From: Nonomuraea roseoviolacea subsp. carminata
GTDB lineage: Bacteria; Actinomycetota; Actinomycetes; Streptosporangiales; Streptosporangiaceae
Direction: 5' to 3'
Assembly (NCBI RefSeq): GCF_024172185.1
Contig: NZ_JAMZEC010000001.1
Coordinates: 4,794,001-4,858,000 of the forward strand
Length of the DNA: 64,000 bases
The stretch's first letter is position 1. Each line of letters opens with the position of its first letter. Shown here in pieces: positions 9,461-17,512 of this stretch. The notes under the pieces are model-generated. The model was not told the DNA's origin, made no database searches, and worked only from the letters and a program-made list of their open reading frames with translations. A program made the translations under genes and the position numbers.

Positions 9461-9640
9461 CGGGAAGGGACCCGGCCCGGGGAAGGGAGAGCGCGCCTCA
9501 GGGGAGAGAAGACCCGGCCCGGGGGAGGGAGAGCGGGCCTCAGGGGAGAGAAGACCGGGCCCGGGGGAGGGAGAGCGGGCCTCAGGGGAGAGAAGACCGG
9601 GCCCGGGGAAGGGAGAGCGCGCCTCAGGGGAGAGGGAACT
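9461..9640. repeat. 42-bp tandem repeat between convergent genes
   Basis: Units of 42 bp start at 9491, 9533 and 9575, with a fourth, partial one at 9617 and a partial unit before 9491. Copies differ by only a few bases. Each contains a CCGGGCCCGG-like palindrome. The last unit contains the stop codon of the histidine kinase at 9624-9626, so the array looks like a tandem copy of that gene's 3' end placed downstream of it. The palindromes may also act as a bidirectional terminator. Confidence 0.85.
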
Positions 9641-10766
9641 CGGCCACCACTTCCCAGGCGCCCTCGGGGGTCGGCCCCGCGTACAGCCTGCCGCCGAGCG
9701 CCTCCACCCGCTCCGCCATCCCGACCAGGCCGAACCCGCCGCCGAGCCGCGAGAGCCGCGGATCCGACGCCGACCCGAAGTTGCTGACCCGCAGCACCGC
9801 GACCCGGCCGGCCAGCCGCAGCCCCGCCTGGATCCACGACGCCCCCGGCGCGTGCTTGCGGATGTTGGTCAGCGCCTCGCGCAGCACCCGGTGCAGCGTG
9901 GTCATCACCTCGGGCGGCAATGTGCCGTCGTCGATGCCCTGCCCGATCTCGAACGCCACCCGCGGCCCGTTCGCGGAGAACCGCTCGGTCAGCTCGCGCA
10001 GGTCGACCAGCGACGTGCCGGGGGTGCGGGCCGCCTCGTCCTCCGCCCGCAGCACCGTGACCAGGCGCCGCATGGCGCTCAGCGCGTCGCCGCCGGCCCC
10101 GGCGATGGCGTCGAGGGCGGGCACCACGGCCTCCGGCTTGACCTCCGCGACCGTACGGGCCGCCTGGGCCTGGACCACGATGCCGGTGATGTGGTGGGCG
10201 ACGAGGTCGTGCAGCTCCCTGGCCAGCTCCAGGCGCTCGGACCGGCGTACGGCGTGGACGGCCTCGTTGCGGCGTTCCTGCTGGAAACGCAGGTAGCCGC
10301 CGATGCCGGCGGCCGTCGACCAGCCGGCGAACAGCAGGAACGAGAACGCCAGCCCGGTGCCGTCGGACAGGCGCCAGCCGCCCTCGGCCATGAGCACGAC
10401 CAGCGTGACCACGCACAGCACCGCCGCCCGCCGGATCGGCTCCGCGTGGCGCAGCACGCCGATGGTGAGGACGAGCAGCGCGCCGGTCTCCGCCGACCCG
10501 GGCACGCCGGCCGTGGAGGTCACCGCGAAGACCAGCGTGACGGCCACCGACATGCCGGCCACCGCCGCGAACCCCTCCAGCCGCCACCGGCGGCGCAGCG
10601 CCACCGCCACCGCGCCGGCGGCGCCCGTGACGGGCACGAGCCACTGCGACCCGCCGTTCTTGGCCGCGATGGCCACGTCCAGCAGCAGCATCATGCCCAG
10701 CCAGCCGAGCACGGCGATCTCGCTCAGTCGTCTGATCCAGTACACGATGCGCTTGCCGTCCGCCAC
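9624..10766 (-). CDS. Orphan DesK/NarL-class sensor histidine kinase
   Basis: This is a 380-residue membrane kinase. About five hydrophobic segments fill residues 15-165. The dimerization/phosphoacceptor motif ELARELHDLVAHHITG follows (His in HDL), then a HATPase_c domain with the N-box LREALTNIRKHA and G-box GGGFGLVGM. This layout is typical of DesK-like two-component kinases that pair with LuxR-type regulators. No response regulator gene lies next to it, so it is an orphan in this window. The start is GTG at 10764-10766. Its stop codon is inside the 42-bp repeat array. Confidence 0.88.
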   Translation of the reverse strand: MADGKRIVYWIRRLSEIAVLGWLGMMLLLDVAIAAKNGGSQWLVPVTGAAGAVAVALRRRWRLEGFAAVAGMSVAVTLVFAVTSTAGVPGSAETGALLVLTIGVLRHAEPIRRAAVLCVVTLVVLMAEGGWRLSDGTGLAFSFLLFAGWSTAAGIGGYLRFQQERRNEAVHAVRRSERLELARELHDLVAHHITGIVVQAQAARTVAEVKPEAVVPALDAIAGAGGDALSAMRRLVTVLRAEDEAARTPGTSLVDLRELTERFSANGPRVAFEIGQGIDDGTLPPEVMTTLHRVLREALTNIRKHAPGASWIQAGLRLAGRVAVLRVSNFGSASDPRLSRLGGGFGLVGMAERVEALGGRLYAGPTPEGAWEVVAEFPLP

Positions 10767-10906
10767 GCCTTGGAGCCTAGGCCGGAAGTCGGAGTGCCCG
10801 TATCGGCCGTTCGGCCGAGCGCCGAGGGCCAGGACCGGCCCTTCAGCGGAGGCGGCGGCGGGGGCCGGCGGCGGATGCTGGAGGAGTCCGAAAGGGGGAC
10901 GAGGCC

Positions 10907-11116
10907 ATGGTGGTCATCGGATTCACGCTGCTGGGTGTCGGGCTGGGTGTCGCGCTGCTGCTCGCGCTGGCCGACCCGGTGCTGCTTTCGCGGATCAACG
11001 GGGAGCACGCGGAGGGCGGCAGCGGCCGCCACATCGAGATGCCGCGCGAGGGGGCCCGGGTGCTTCGGCTGGCCAAGCAGGAGCGCGACGACCGGCACGA
11101 GCCCGCCGCCGCCTGA
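10907..11116 (+). CDS. Small single-pass membrane protein
   Basis: A 69-residue protein beginning MVVIGFTLLGVGLGVALLLA, one clear transmembrane helix, then a charged tail ending in RDDRHEPAAA. ATG 10907 follows AAAGGGGGACGAGG, an acceptable ribosome site. I do not recognise a family. It sits in front of metB, and the 100 bp between them holds a GC-rich imperfect repeat (CCGGCCGGGACGGGC-like units). It could be a real small gene or, less likely, a chance frame. Confidence 0.55.
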   Translation: MVVIGFTLLGVGLGVALLLALADPVLLSRINGEHAEGGSGRHIEMPREGARVLRLAKQERDDRHEPAAA

Positions 11117-11219
11117 CCTGTCGGCCGGGACGGGCCCGCCGCCGCCTGACGTGCCGGCCGGGACGGGCGGCGCCGAGCCCGCCGCCGCCTGACGCCGCGT
11201 GTCCGTTACCGTGGGGCCT

Positions 11220-12359
11220 ATGACGAACGGTTTCGAAACCCTGGCGATCCACGCAGGTCAGGAGCCCGACCCGCTGACCGGCGCGGTCGTGCCGCCCATC
11301 TACGCCACGTCCACGTACAAGCAGGACGGCGTCGGCGGCCTGCGTTCCGGATACGAGTACAGCCGCTCGGCCAACCCCACGCGCACGGCGCTGGAGGAGG
11401 CGCTGGCGGCGGTCGAGGGCGGGGCGCGCGGGCTGGCCTTCGCCTCGGGCCTGGCGGCCGAGGACACCCTGCTGCGCACGGTGTGCAAGCCCCAGGACCA
11501 CGTCATCATCCCCAACGACGCCTACGGCGGCACCTACCGGCTGTTCGCCAAGGTCAACTCCCGCTGGGACCTGCACTTCGACCCGGTGCCGCTCGGCGAC
11601 CTCGACGCCGTGGCCGCGGCGATGACGCAGAAGACCCGCATCGTGTGGGTGGAGACGCCGACCAACCCGCTGCTGGGCATCGCCGACATCGAGGCCCTGG
11701 CCCAGCTCGCCCACGACAACGGCTCGCTGCTGGTCGTGGACAACACCTTCGCCTCGCCGTACCTCCAGCAGCCGCTGGCGCTGGGCGCCGACGTGGTCGT
11801 CCACTCCACCACCAAGTACGTCGGCGGCCACTCCGACGTGGTCGGCGGCGCCCTGATCGCGGCCGACCGCGGGCTCGGCGACGAGCTGGCCTACCACCAG
11901 AACGCCATGGGCGCGGTCGCCGGGCCGTTCGACTCCTGGCTCACGCTGCGCGGGCTGAAGACGCTGGGCGTGCGCATGGACCGCCACTGCGACAACGCCG
12001 AGCGCGTCGTCGACCTGCTGCTCGCCCACCCGAAGGTCACCCAGGTGCTCTACCCGGGGCTGGAGGAGCACCCGGGGCACGAGGCGGCGGCCAAGCAGAT
12101 GAAGCGGTTCGGCGGCATGGTGTCCTTCCGCGTCGAGGGCGGCGAGGAGGCGGCCGTCGAGGTGTGCAACCGGGCCGAGCTGTTCACGCTGGGCGAGTCG
12201 CTGGGCGGCGTCGAGTCGCTGATCGAGCACCCGGGCCGCATGACGCACGCCTCCGCGGCCGGTTCGCCGCTGGAGGTGCCCGCCGACCTGGTGCGGCTGT
12301 CGGTCGGCATCGAGACGATCGACGACCTGCTGGCCGACCTGACCCGGGCGCTGGGCTGA
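11220..12359 (+). CDS. metB: Cystathionine gamma-synthase / gamma-lyase
   Basis: A 379-residue Cys/Met-metabolism PLP enzyme. It has the N-terminal HAGQEPDPLTGAVVPPIY signature, the SGYEYSRSANPTR substrate loop and the PLP lysine in HSTTKYVGGHSD. It either makes cystathionine from O-acyl-homoserine and cysteine or cleaves cystathionine to cysteine; sequence alone does not separate the two. With cbs at 2968 it completes a transsulfuration route. The ATG is at 11220; an upstream in-frame GTG exists at 11211. The gene converges with the DUF2269-like gene after 19 bp. Confidence 0.92.
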   Translation: MTNGFETLAIHAGQEPDPLTGAVVPPIYATSTYKQDGVGGLRSGYEYSRSANPTRTALEEALAAVEGGARGLAFASGLAAEDTLLRTVCKPQDHVIIPNDAYGGTYRLFAKVNSRWDLHFDPVPLGDLDAVAAAMTQKTRIVWVETPTNPLLGIADIEALAQLAHDNGSLLVVDNTFASPYLQQPLALGADVVVHSTTKYVGGHSDVVGGALIAADRGLGDELAYHQNAMGAVAGPFDSWLTLRGLKTLGVRMDRHCDNAERVVDLLLAHPKVTQVLYPGLEEHPGHEAAAKQMKRFGGMVSFRVEGGEEAAVEVCNRAELFTLGESLGGVESLIEHPGRMTHASAAGSPLEVPADLVRLSVGIETIDDLLADLTRALG

Positions 12360-12378
12360 GCCGCGCGCCCGGCCACGC

Positions 12379-12810
12379 CTACCTGGGCACCACCATCAGG
12401 AAGAGGATGACGAGCCAGATCACCGCCAGCAGCCCGCTGATGGCGGCGATCCGGCCGTTCTGAACCTTCGCGTCGTCCTGCGCGTCGGGGCTGGCGAGCA
12501 CCCGTACGGCGGCGCGCAGGTCGCGGTCGATGAGCACGATGAGCACGACGGCCACGATGAACAGCGTCATCGACGCCGTCATGTACCACTTGCCGAGGAT
12601 CGCGCCGCCCAGGGCCGCGCCGAGCGCGATCCCGAACACCAGGACACCCAGCGACGCGACACCGTAGATGCGGGTCGTGCGCTGGATGTTCTGCAGGACG
12701 GGCACGTTCTTGGCCCGGATGGCGCGGGGCGCGGCCATGGTGACCGCGGTGAGCGGGCCCACGGTGAAGATCGCGAAGCCGATGTGCAGCCAGAGAAGCA
12801 GGGACGACAT
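12379..12810 (-). CDS. DUF2269-like integral membrane protein
   Basis: A 143-residue protein with four predicted membrane helices, starting MSSLLLWLHIGFAIFTVGPL; the HIG near the first helix resembles DUF2269 proteins. Polar loops contain NIQRTTRIYG. The function is unknown. An open frame extends upstream to 12855, but the ATG at 12808-12810 gives the natural N-terminus with the first helix directly after it. Ten bp upstream ends a tiny membrane-protein gene on the same strand, so both are probably cotranscribed. Confidence 0.78.
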   Translation of the reverse strand: MSSLLLWLHIGFAIFTVGPLTAVTMAAPRAIRAKNVPVLQNIQRTTRIYGVASLGVLVFGIALGAALGGAILGKWYMTASMTLFIVAVVLIVLIDRDLRAAVRVLASPDAQDDAKVQNGRIAAISGLLAVIWLVILFLMVVPR

Positions 12811-12820
12811 GTCGCTGAGA

Positions 12821-12964
12821 CTAGTCCCCGGCGATCTCGACCGTGGGCTCGACACCCAGCGGCGTCTCGACGCAGTCTTTGCCGTCCGGGGAGCAGCGCG
12901 TGACGAGTTCGGTGGCGACCACGGCCACCACCATGAAAACGATCAATACAATCATGGCGAACAT
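12821..12964 (-). CDS. 47-residue membrane micropeptide
   Basis: Reading the minus strand from ATG 12962-12964 to TAG 12821-12823 gives a 47-residue peptide. One transmembrane helix (MFAMIVLIVFMVVAVVATEL) is followed by a short tail with two cysteines (TRCSPDGKDC) and an acidic end. The ribosome site GGAAGGAGGGG six or so bases before the ATG is among the best in the window. It is too short for most ORF callers. The two cysteines on the tail could form a disulfide outside the membrane. It lies 10 bp upstream of the DUF2269-like gene. No function is known to me. Confidence 0.75.
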   Translation of the reverse strand: MFAMIVLIVFMVVAVVATELVTRCSPDGKDCVETPLGVEPTVEIAGD

Positions 12965-13089
12965 GAGGCTCCCCTCCTTCCCCGTCGCGGACGTAAATAT
13001 CGTCCGTAATGACTAGACGGTGTGGCAACGGAATAAGTTCGGCCCGGGTATGGTTGGGGACCGTCCCACTTTTCTCACCCTTTGGACAC

Positions 13090-13527
13090 ATGGGGGTGTC
13101 TTCCTTGGCCATCAGGCATGTCGAGCCGTACACCGATGAGTGGCTGAAGCAGCCGGCGTGCTACGCGAGCCTCGTCGTCGAACAGCTCGGCGCGGAGGTG
13201 TCCGACTGGTGGGAGGGTCCGTGCGACCCCCGCGCCGTCACCGTCCGGCTCGCCGACGGCACCGCCCTGGTGTGGGACGAGGAGAGCGGCTGGCGGCTCG
13301 GCCGCTACGTCGGCGGCGGCTCCGGCCGGCACACCGAGCTGACGGGCGTCCGCTACCTGGGCGGCGGGCTGCTGCCCCGGCCGGAGCGGGTGCCGGCGGC
13401 GCTCACCGACGCCCGCGAGGGCGTGGGCTCCAGCACCGCCTGGCGCCCCTGCTACCGCTCCCACCGCAACTGCCGCGACGGTTTCGACGTCGCCCTCGAC
13501 TTCTACACCCGGCTCATCGACGCCTGA
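13090..13527 (+). CDS. Hypothetical protein (possibly DUF6292-like)
   Basis: About 145 residues. The core ALVWDEESGWRLG followed by RYLGGGLLPRPERV recalls the DUF6292 family of actinobacteria, in which an LLWDExxGW strand precedes a YLGG..LPxP segment. The match is from memory, so I treat it as tentative. The C-terminal part is rich in Arg and aromatic residues (YRSHRNCRDGFDVALDFY). The start is uncertain: ATG 13090, GTG 13096 or TTG 13105 (which has a GGGGG tract 8 bp upstream). The gene converges with the VWA gene. Confidence 0.65.
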   Translation: MGVSSLAIRHVEPYTDEWLKQPACYASLVVEQLGAEVSDWWEGPCDPRAVTVRLADGTALVWDEESGWRLGRYVGGGSGRHTELTGVRYLGGGLLPRPERVPAALTDAREGVGSSTAWRPCYRSHRNCRDGFDVALDFYTRLIDA

Positions 13528-13549
13528 GAGCTCCTCCGTCGGCTCTCAG
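13524..13549. terminator. Bidirectional hairpin containing both stop codons
   Basis: CTGAGAGC at 13524-13531 pairs with GCTCTCAG at 13542-13549 around a 10-nt loop. The stop codon of the plus-strand gene (13525-13527) is in the left arm and the stop of the minus-strand VWA gene (13546-13548) is in the right arm. Confidence 0.6.
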
Positions 13550-15513
13550 CGGGCCCGGCGCAGCCGCAGGAAGTCGCTGACCACGTACTCGCCGAGCCGC
13601 TCGGCGCTGGGCGAGAAGACCCGGCCGCCGTTCCTGCGGGCCACCTCGTCCACGAACTCCTTCAGCCGCTCGTCGGCCGCCAGCATGAAGACGTTGAGCG
13701 TCGCCCGCCGCCTGGTCATCTTGTCGACCTCGGCCAGCGTCAGCTCCAGCGTCTCGGCCGAGGGCGGCCACTCGAACGCCGAGTGCCCGTTGCGCATCAG
13801 GTGCGCCGTCGGCTCGCCGTCCGTGACCACCAGCACCACCGGCTCGAAGTCGGGGTGCCGGTCGAGGTGACGGCCCGCGATGAGCAGCGCGTGGTGCAGG
13901 TTGGTGCCCTGGACCATGTCCCAGTCGAGGCCCGCCAGCTCGTCCGGCTGCAGCACGCGCGCGTAGTTGGAGAAGCCGATGATCTGCACGGCGTCCTGCG
14001 GGAACTTCGAGGCCACCAGCGCCTGCAGGGCCAGCGCGGTCTGCTTGGCCGCCGCCCACGTGCCGCGCAGCGCCATCGAGTACGACAGGTCGACCAGCAG
14101 GCAGACGGCCGCGGCGCTGCGCCGCTCGGTCTCGGCCACCTCGAAGTCGTCCACCGACAGCCGTACCGCGGAGCCGCCGGCCCCCTCGGCCCGGCGCAGG
14201 CCGCCGTTGCGGACGCCGTTGACGAGCGTGCGCACCACGTCGATGGGTTGCTCGTCGCCGAAGCGCCACGGTCGTGACGAGCCGGTCAGCTCGCCCGCCG
14301 CGCCCGCGTCGCGCTGGTCGTGGTCGCCGCGCCGGCCCGCGTCCAGCGAGGAGAACACCCGGCGCAGCGCGGTCTCGCCGAGCCGCCGCACCGCCTTGGG
14401 GGTGAGCTCCAGCTTGCCCCTGCGGCGCAGCAGGTAGCCCTGCTCCTCCAGCTCGCGCTCGATCCGGCGCAGCGCCTCCAGGTCGTCCACCGCCGAACGG
14501 CCGAGGGCCCGCCGGACCGCGGCCTCGTCGATGTCGTCGAGCCGGGCCCCCGGGTAGTCCTGCCGCAGCGCCGACTCCAGCCGGGTCAGGTCGGCCAGCT
14601 CCTCCAGCGCCGAGACGGCGTCGCCCATGCCCAGCGGCTCCTCGCCGCTGAGCCGTTCGGGGGTGTTCCAGGCCAGATCGGGGCGGCGGGCGTAGAGCGA
14701 CTCGCCGAGCCGGCGCATCTGGTCGGACAGCCCCGCCTGGTCGAGCGTCTGGTTGATGAGGTTGTTGAGCTCCTCGCGCTGGGCGGGCGTCATCGAGGCC
14801 AGCATGCGCTGCGTGGCGGCGGCGCGGCGGGCCAGGATGTCGACGAGCTCCTCCAGGTCGCGCGGACGCTCCGGGAACAGGTCGCCGTACGTGTCCATGA
14901 ACGCGTCGAAGTCGGCCTGCGTGTGCTCGCCCCTGGCGTCCTTGTCGAGCATGTCGTTGAGGTCGGCCATCATCTGCCGGACCCGCTCCATGGCCGCCGG
15001 GTCGGGGTCGGCCAGCGCGTCGCGCAGCCCCCGGAACTGGCTGTCGAGCACCTCGCGCCGCAGCAGGTCGCGCAGCTCCTCGAACGTCCGCCGGGCGGCG
15101 GCCGAGCGCCACTCGTACGAGCTCAGCTCCTGGATGGCGCTCGCCGTGTCGTCGGGCAGCGCGTCCAGCTCGCTCTCGCGCAGCCGCGCGTCGTCGGACG
15201 GGTCGGGGAACAGCTCGGCCCGCTCCTGGCCGATGGCCTTGTCGAGCAGGGCGCGGGCCTGTTCGAGGGTGCCGTCGAGGCGGCCGCTCTCGCGCAGCTC
15301 GCGGCGGCGGCGGCGCACCTCGCGCAGCATGTCGTCGAGGCCCTTGCGGTCGTGCGCGCCGGGCAGGCCGCGCTTGAGCAGGTCACGCAGGGCGTGGACG
15401 GGGGTGGAGCCGGACAGGATGGCGTCGCCCATCTCGTCCAGCGCCGCCCGCACGTCGTACGGCGGGGCCAGGGGGTCGGGGCCGTCGTGGTACTCGCCAT
15501 AGCGGTAGGCCAT
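13546..15513 (-). CDS. VWA (von Willebrand A) domain protein, MoxR partner type
   Basis: A 655-residue cytoplasmic protein. The N-terminal two thirds is helical and charged (many Leu/Arg/Glu, coiled-coil-like). The C-terminal third is a VWA domain with the MIDAS motif DLSYSM, followed by VTDGEPTAH. Such proteins normally work with MoxR-family AAA+ ATPases as metal-dependent chaperone or assembly pairs. The MoxR gene is at 17513, same strand and upstream, but now separated by a secreted-protein gene and an IS remnant. The start is ATG 15511-15513, directly preceded by an in-frame GTG. Confidence 0.87.
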   Translation of the reverse strand: MAYRYGEYHDGPDPLAPPYDVRAALDEMGDAILSGSTPVHALRDLLKRGLPGAHDRKGLDDMLREVRRRRRELRESGRLDGTLEQARALLDKAIGQERAELFPDPSDDARLRESELDALPDDTASAIQELSSYEWRSAAARRTFEELRDLLRREVLDSQFRGLRDALADPDPAAMERVRQMMADLNDMLDKDARGEHTQADFDAFMDTYGDLFPERPRDLEELVDILARRAAATQRMLASMTPAQREELNNLINQTLDQAGLSDQMRRLGESLYARRPDLAWNTPERLSGEEPLGMGDAVSALEELADLTRLESALRQDYPGARLDDIDEAAVRRALGRSAVDDLEALRRIERELEEQGYLLRRRGKLELTPKAVRRLGETALRRVFSSLDAGRRGDHDQRDAGAAGELTGSSRPWRFGDEQPIDVVRTLVNGVRNGGLRRAEGAGGSAVRLSVDDFEVAETERRSAAAVCLLVDLSYSMALRGTWAAAKQTALALQALVASKFPQDAVQIIGFSNYARVLQPDELAGLDWDMVQGTNLHHALLIAGRHLDRHPDFEPVVLVVTDGEPTAHLMRNGHSAFEWPPSAETLELTLAEVDKMTRRRATLNVFMLAADERLKEFVDEVARRNGGRVFSPSAERLGEYVVSDFLRLRRAR

Positions 15514-15543
15514 CACGGACCCACGCTAACCCCACGAGCCCGC

Positions 15544-16296
15544 TCACGCGTCCCCGTAGACCTCCCAGACCTGCTGGACCTCCTCGGTGACGGGCACGTA
15601 GTCGACCTGGACCGCCACCGCGTGCCCGGCGCCCTTGAGCGCCCTGGCCAGGTCGGCCGCCGTGCAGGGCTTGCGGCCGAGGCCGTCGCGGCCGGCGTTG
15701 ACGGGCGAGCCGGCGAGCCACTTGTCGCCGCACCCGCGCGTCACGCGGCTGAACGACACGGCCCCGGTGTGGCCGAGCCGCACGGTACGGCCGGCGCGGG
15801 TGAACAGCACGGCCGAGTCCCCGGCCCAGCGCAGCGTGCCCCGTTCGACCCGGGACGGCGACGGCTGGGCGAGGACCTCGGTGACCGTCACCGCCCGCCC
15901 GTCGCGGTGCTCGACGCGGACCGGAACCGGGCCGCGCTTCAGGCTGTCGGCCAGGTCGTCGGTGGTGCACCGGGTGGTGCCGCGGCCCTTGCCGTCGATC
16001 GCGACCTCGCCCTCGGTCTCCTTGAGGTCGCAGGCCACGGTGACGCGGCGGTAGGCGGCCCCGGTGTAGGACAGCCGCAGCGGCCGGGCGCCGGCGAGAG
16101 CCGTGAAGCGGTGCAGCGGCCTGCGGTAGGTGGCGGCGCGGGGCGTGAGACGCAACGCGCCCGCGCCGTCGGCCCAGGCGTAGCCGTACACGACCGCCGT
16201 CGAGACCTGTGCGCGAGTGGTGGCGGAGGCCGCGGTCGCGGGCGCGCAGAGCAGGGCGCACAGGGCGAGAGCTGTGGCGTGGGCGAGCAGGCGCAT
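15544..16296 (-). CDS. Secreted protein with two tandem copies of one domain
   Basis: About 250 residues. MRLLAHATALALCALLCAPATA is a Sec signal peptide. The mature protein falls into two similar halves: each has a beta-rich stretch with LSYTGA or LGHTGA, a Cys, a basic loop, a second Cys, DDLADSLK or ADLARALK, and then a strand ending in VTVTEV or VTEEVQ. The two cysteines in each half probably form a disulfide. I do not recognise a named family; an inhibitor-like or binding role would fit but is a guess. The ATG is at 16294-16296. The open frame to 16329 adds only an unlikely leader. Confidence 0.75.
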   Translation of the reverse strand: MRLLAHATALALCALLCAPATAASATTRAQVSTAVVYGYAWADGAGALRLTPRAATYRRPLHRFTALAGARPLRLSYTGAAYRRVTVACDLKETEGEVAIDGKGRGTTRCTTDDLADSLKRGPVPVRVEHRDGRAVTVTEVLAQPSPSRVERGTLRWAGDSAVLFTRAGRTVRLGHTGAVSFSRVTRGCGDKWLAGSPVNAGRDGLGRKPCTAADLARALKGAGHAVAVQVDYVPVTEEVQQVWEVYGDA

Positions 16297-16465
16297 GGGA
16301 CGGTCCCCCCGGTCAGAGTGCTGGATCATCCACTCTGACGCGGGAGAGGCCCCGGTTGTTCACCGATGTTCCTTGGAGGATGCTCCGGCCTTCACTTCGG
16401 TCGGAGAGGAACCGGACTTTGCACAGCGGGGGTCAGTGTCGGCCCTGCTGTGTAGGTTGCCGATC

Positions 16466-17469
16466 GTGGCGGCGACTGCGGGCGGGGATGGTGGGTGTGC
16501 CCGATTCACCTACCGGCTGCGCGTGTCGTCTGCGGCGTGTGCCGGGTTGCTGGCGGAGTGGGATCGGTGTCGCTGGGTGTGGAACCAGTGCGTGGCCGCC
16601 TCCCGCACCGCATACACGGCGCGTGAGGAGTGTGGTCCGGCGAGGCTGGACAAGCTGTTGACAGGTTGACAGGTTGGCGGGCCGAGCACGAGTGGCTGGC
16701 CGGCGGGGCGTCGGTGCCGCAGCAGCACATCATCCGTGACTTCGCCCGCTCCCGGACCAAGGCTGTGAAGGACATCAAGGCCCGGCTGCCATTCAAGCGG
16801 CGGGCGGGGATGCCCCGGTTCAAGCGCAGTTGCCCGCTGATCCCTCGTCGGTTCGCCTCTACCGCGACGCCCTCGGGCACTGGTACGCCTCGTTCGTCGT
16901 ACCAGCGCGGGTCGAGCCGTTGCCCGCGACCGGCCGGGTGATCGGGATCGACTGGGGCGTGGCGCAGGTCGCGACCACGACCAGCGATGGTCACGACCTC
17001 CCGCGCGCCGGGCACGGCCGCGAGGCGGCCGATCGGCTTGCCCGGTACCAGCGGATGATGGCCCGCCGCAAACCTCTGCCCGGCCGGCCCGCGTCGAAGG
17101 GCTACCGCGAGGCCGGGCGGCAGGCCGCCATGGCGTATCGGAAGGTGACCCGGCAGCGGCAGGACACGGCGCGTAAGTGGGCGAAGAAGGTCGTGCGCGA
17201 CCATGACGTGCTGGCGGTGGAGGACTTCCGGCCGAAGTTCCTGGCCAAAAGCACCATGGCGGGCAAGGCCGCCGACGCCGCCATCGGCACGATCAAGGCG
17301 GAGCTGATCGCCATGGCGCGCAAGCATGGCCGCGGCCTGCACCACGTGCGGAGCCGTGTCCCCCAGGGACAAGAACTCCGCCCATGTGATGCTCGTCCGG
17401 GCTGGTCTGGCCCCGGCTGGTGCTGATCGCGTAAGACCTGACCGTCCGCCGGGCAGTCAGGCGGCGTGA
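16466..17469 (+). pseudogene. tnpB: tnpB (RNA-guided nuclease of IS605-type element), frameshifted
   Basis: The homology runs through several frames: RFTYRLRVSSAACAGLLAEW and WNQCVAASRTAYTA in the first, EHEWLAGGASVPQQHIIRDF and KRRAGMPRFKR in the second, LYRDALGHWYASFVVPA onward in the third, and RDKNSAHVMLVRAGLAPAG in a fourth stretch ending at TGA 17467. The RuvC-type residues are visible: Asp in VIGIDWG, Glu in AVEDFRPKF and Asp in RDKNS. Compared with intact actinobacterial TnpB, a segment after MPRFKR and the zinc-ribbon (CxxC pairs) before RDKNS appear deleted. The protein cannot be made intact. Confidence 0.85.
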
Positions 17470-17478
17470 GCCAGGAAT

Positions 17479-17507
17479 CCCCCGCCTTCGGTCACTTCAG
17501 GCGGGGG
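17479..17507. repeat. Right-end hairpin of the IS element
   Basis: A perfect 9-bp stem with an 11-nt loop, immediately before TCAA. It is the recognition structure of the element's right end and would form the 3' scaffold of its guide RNA. It may also act as terminator for the MoxR gene, whose stop codon lies 6 bp beyond it. Confidence 0.75.
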
Positions 17508-17512
17508 AGCAG

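Noticed and set aside
9461..9640. Tandem repeats here and at 21102-21227 considered as a CRISPR array
   Set aside because: The units abut with no unique spacers and no cas genes are nearby.
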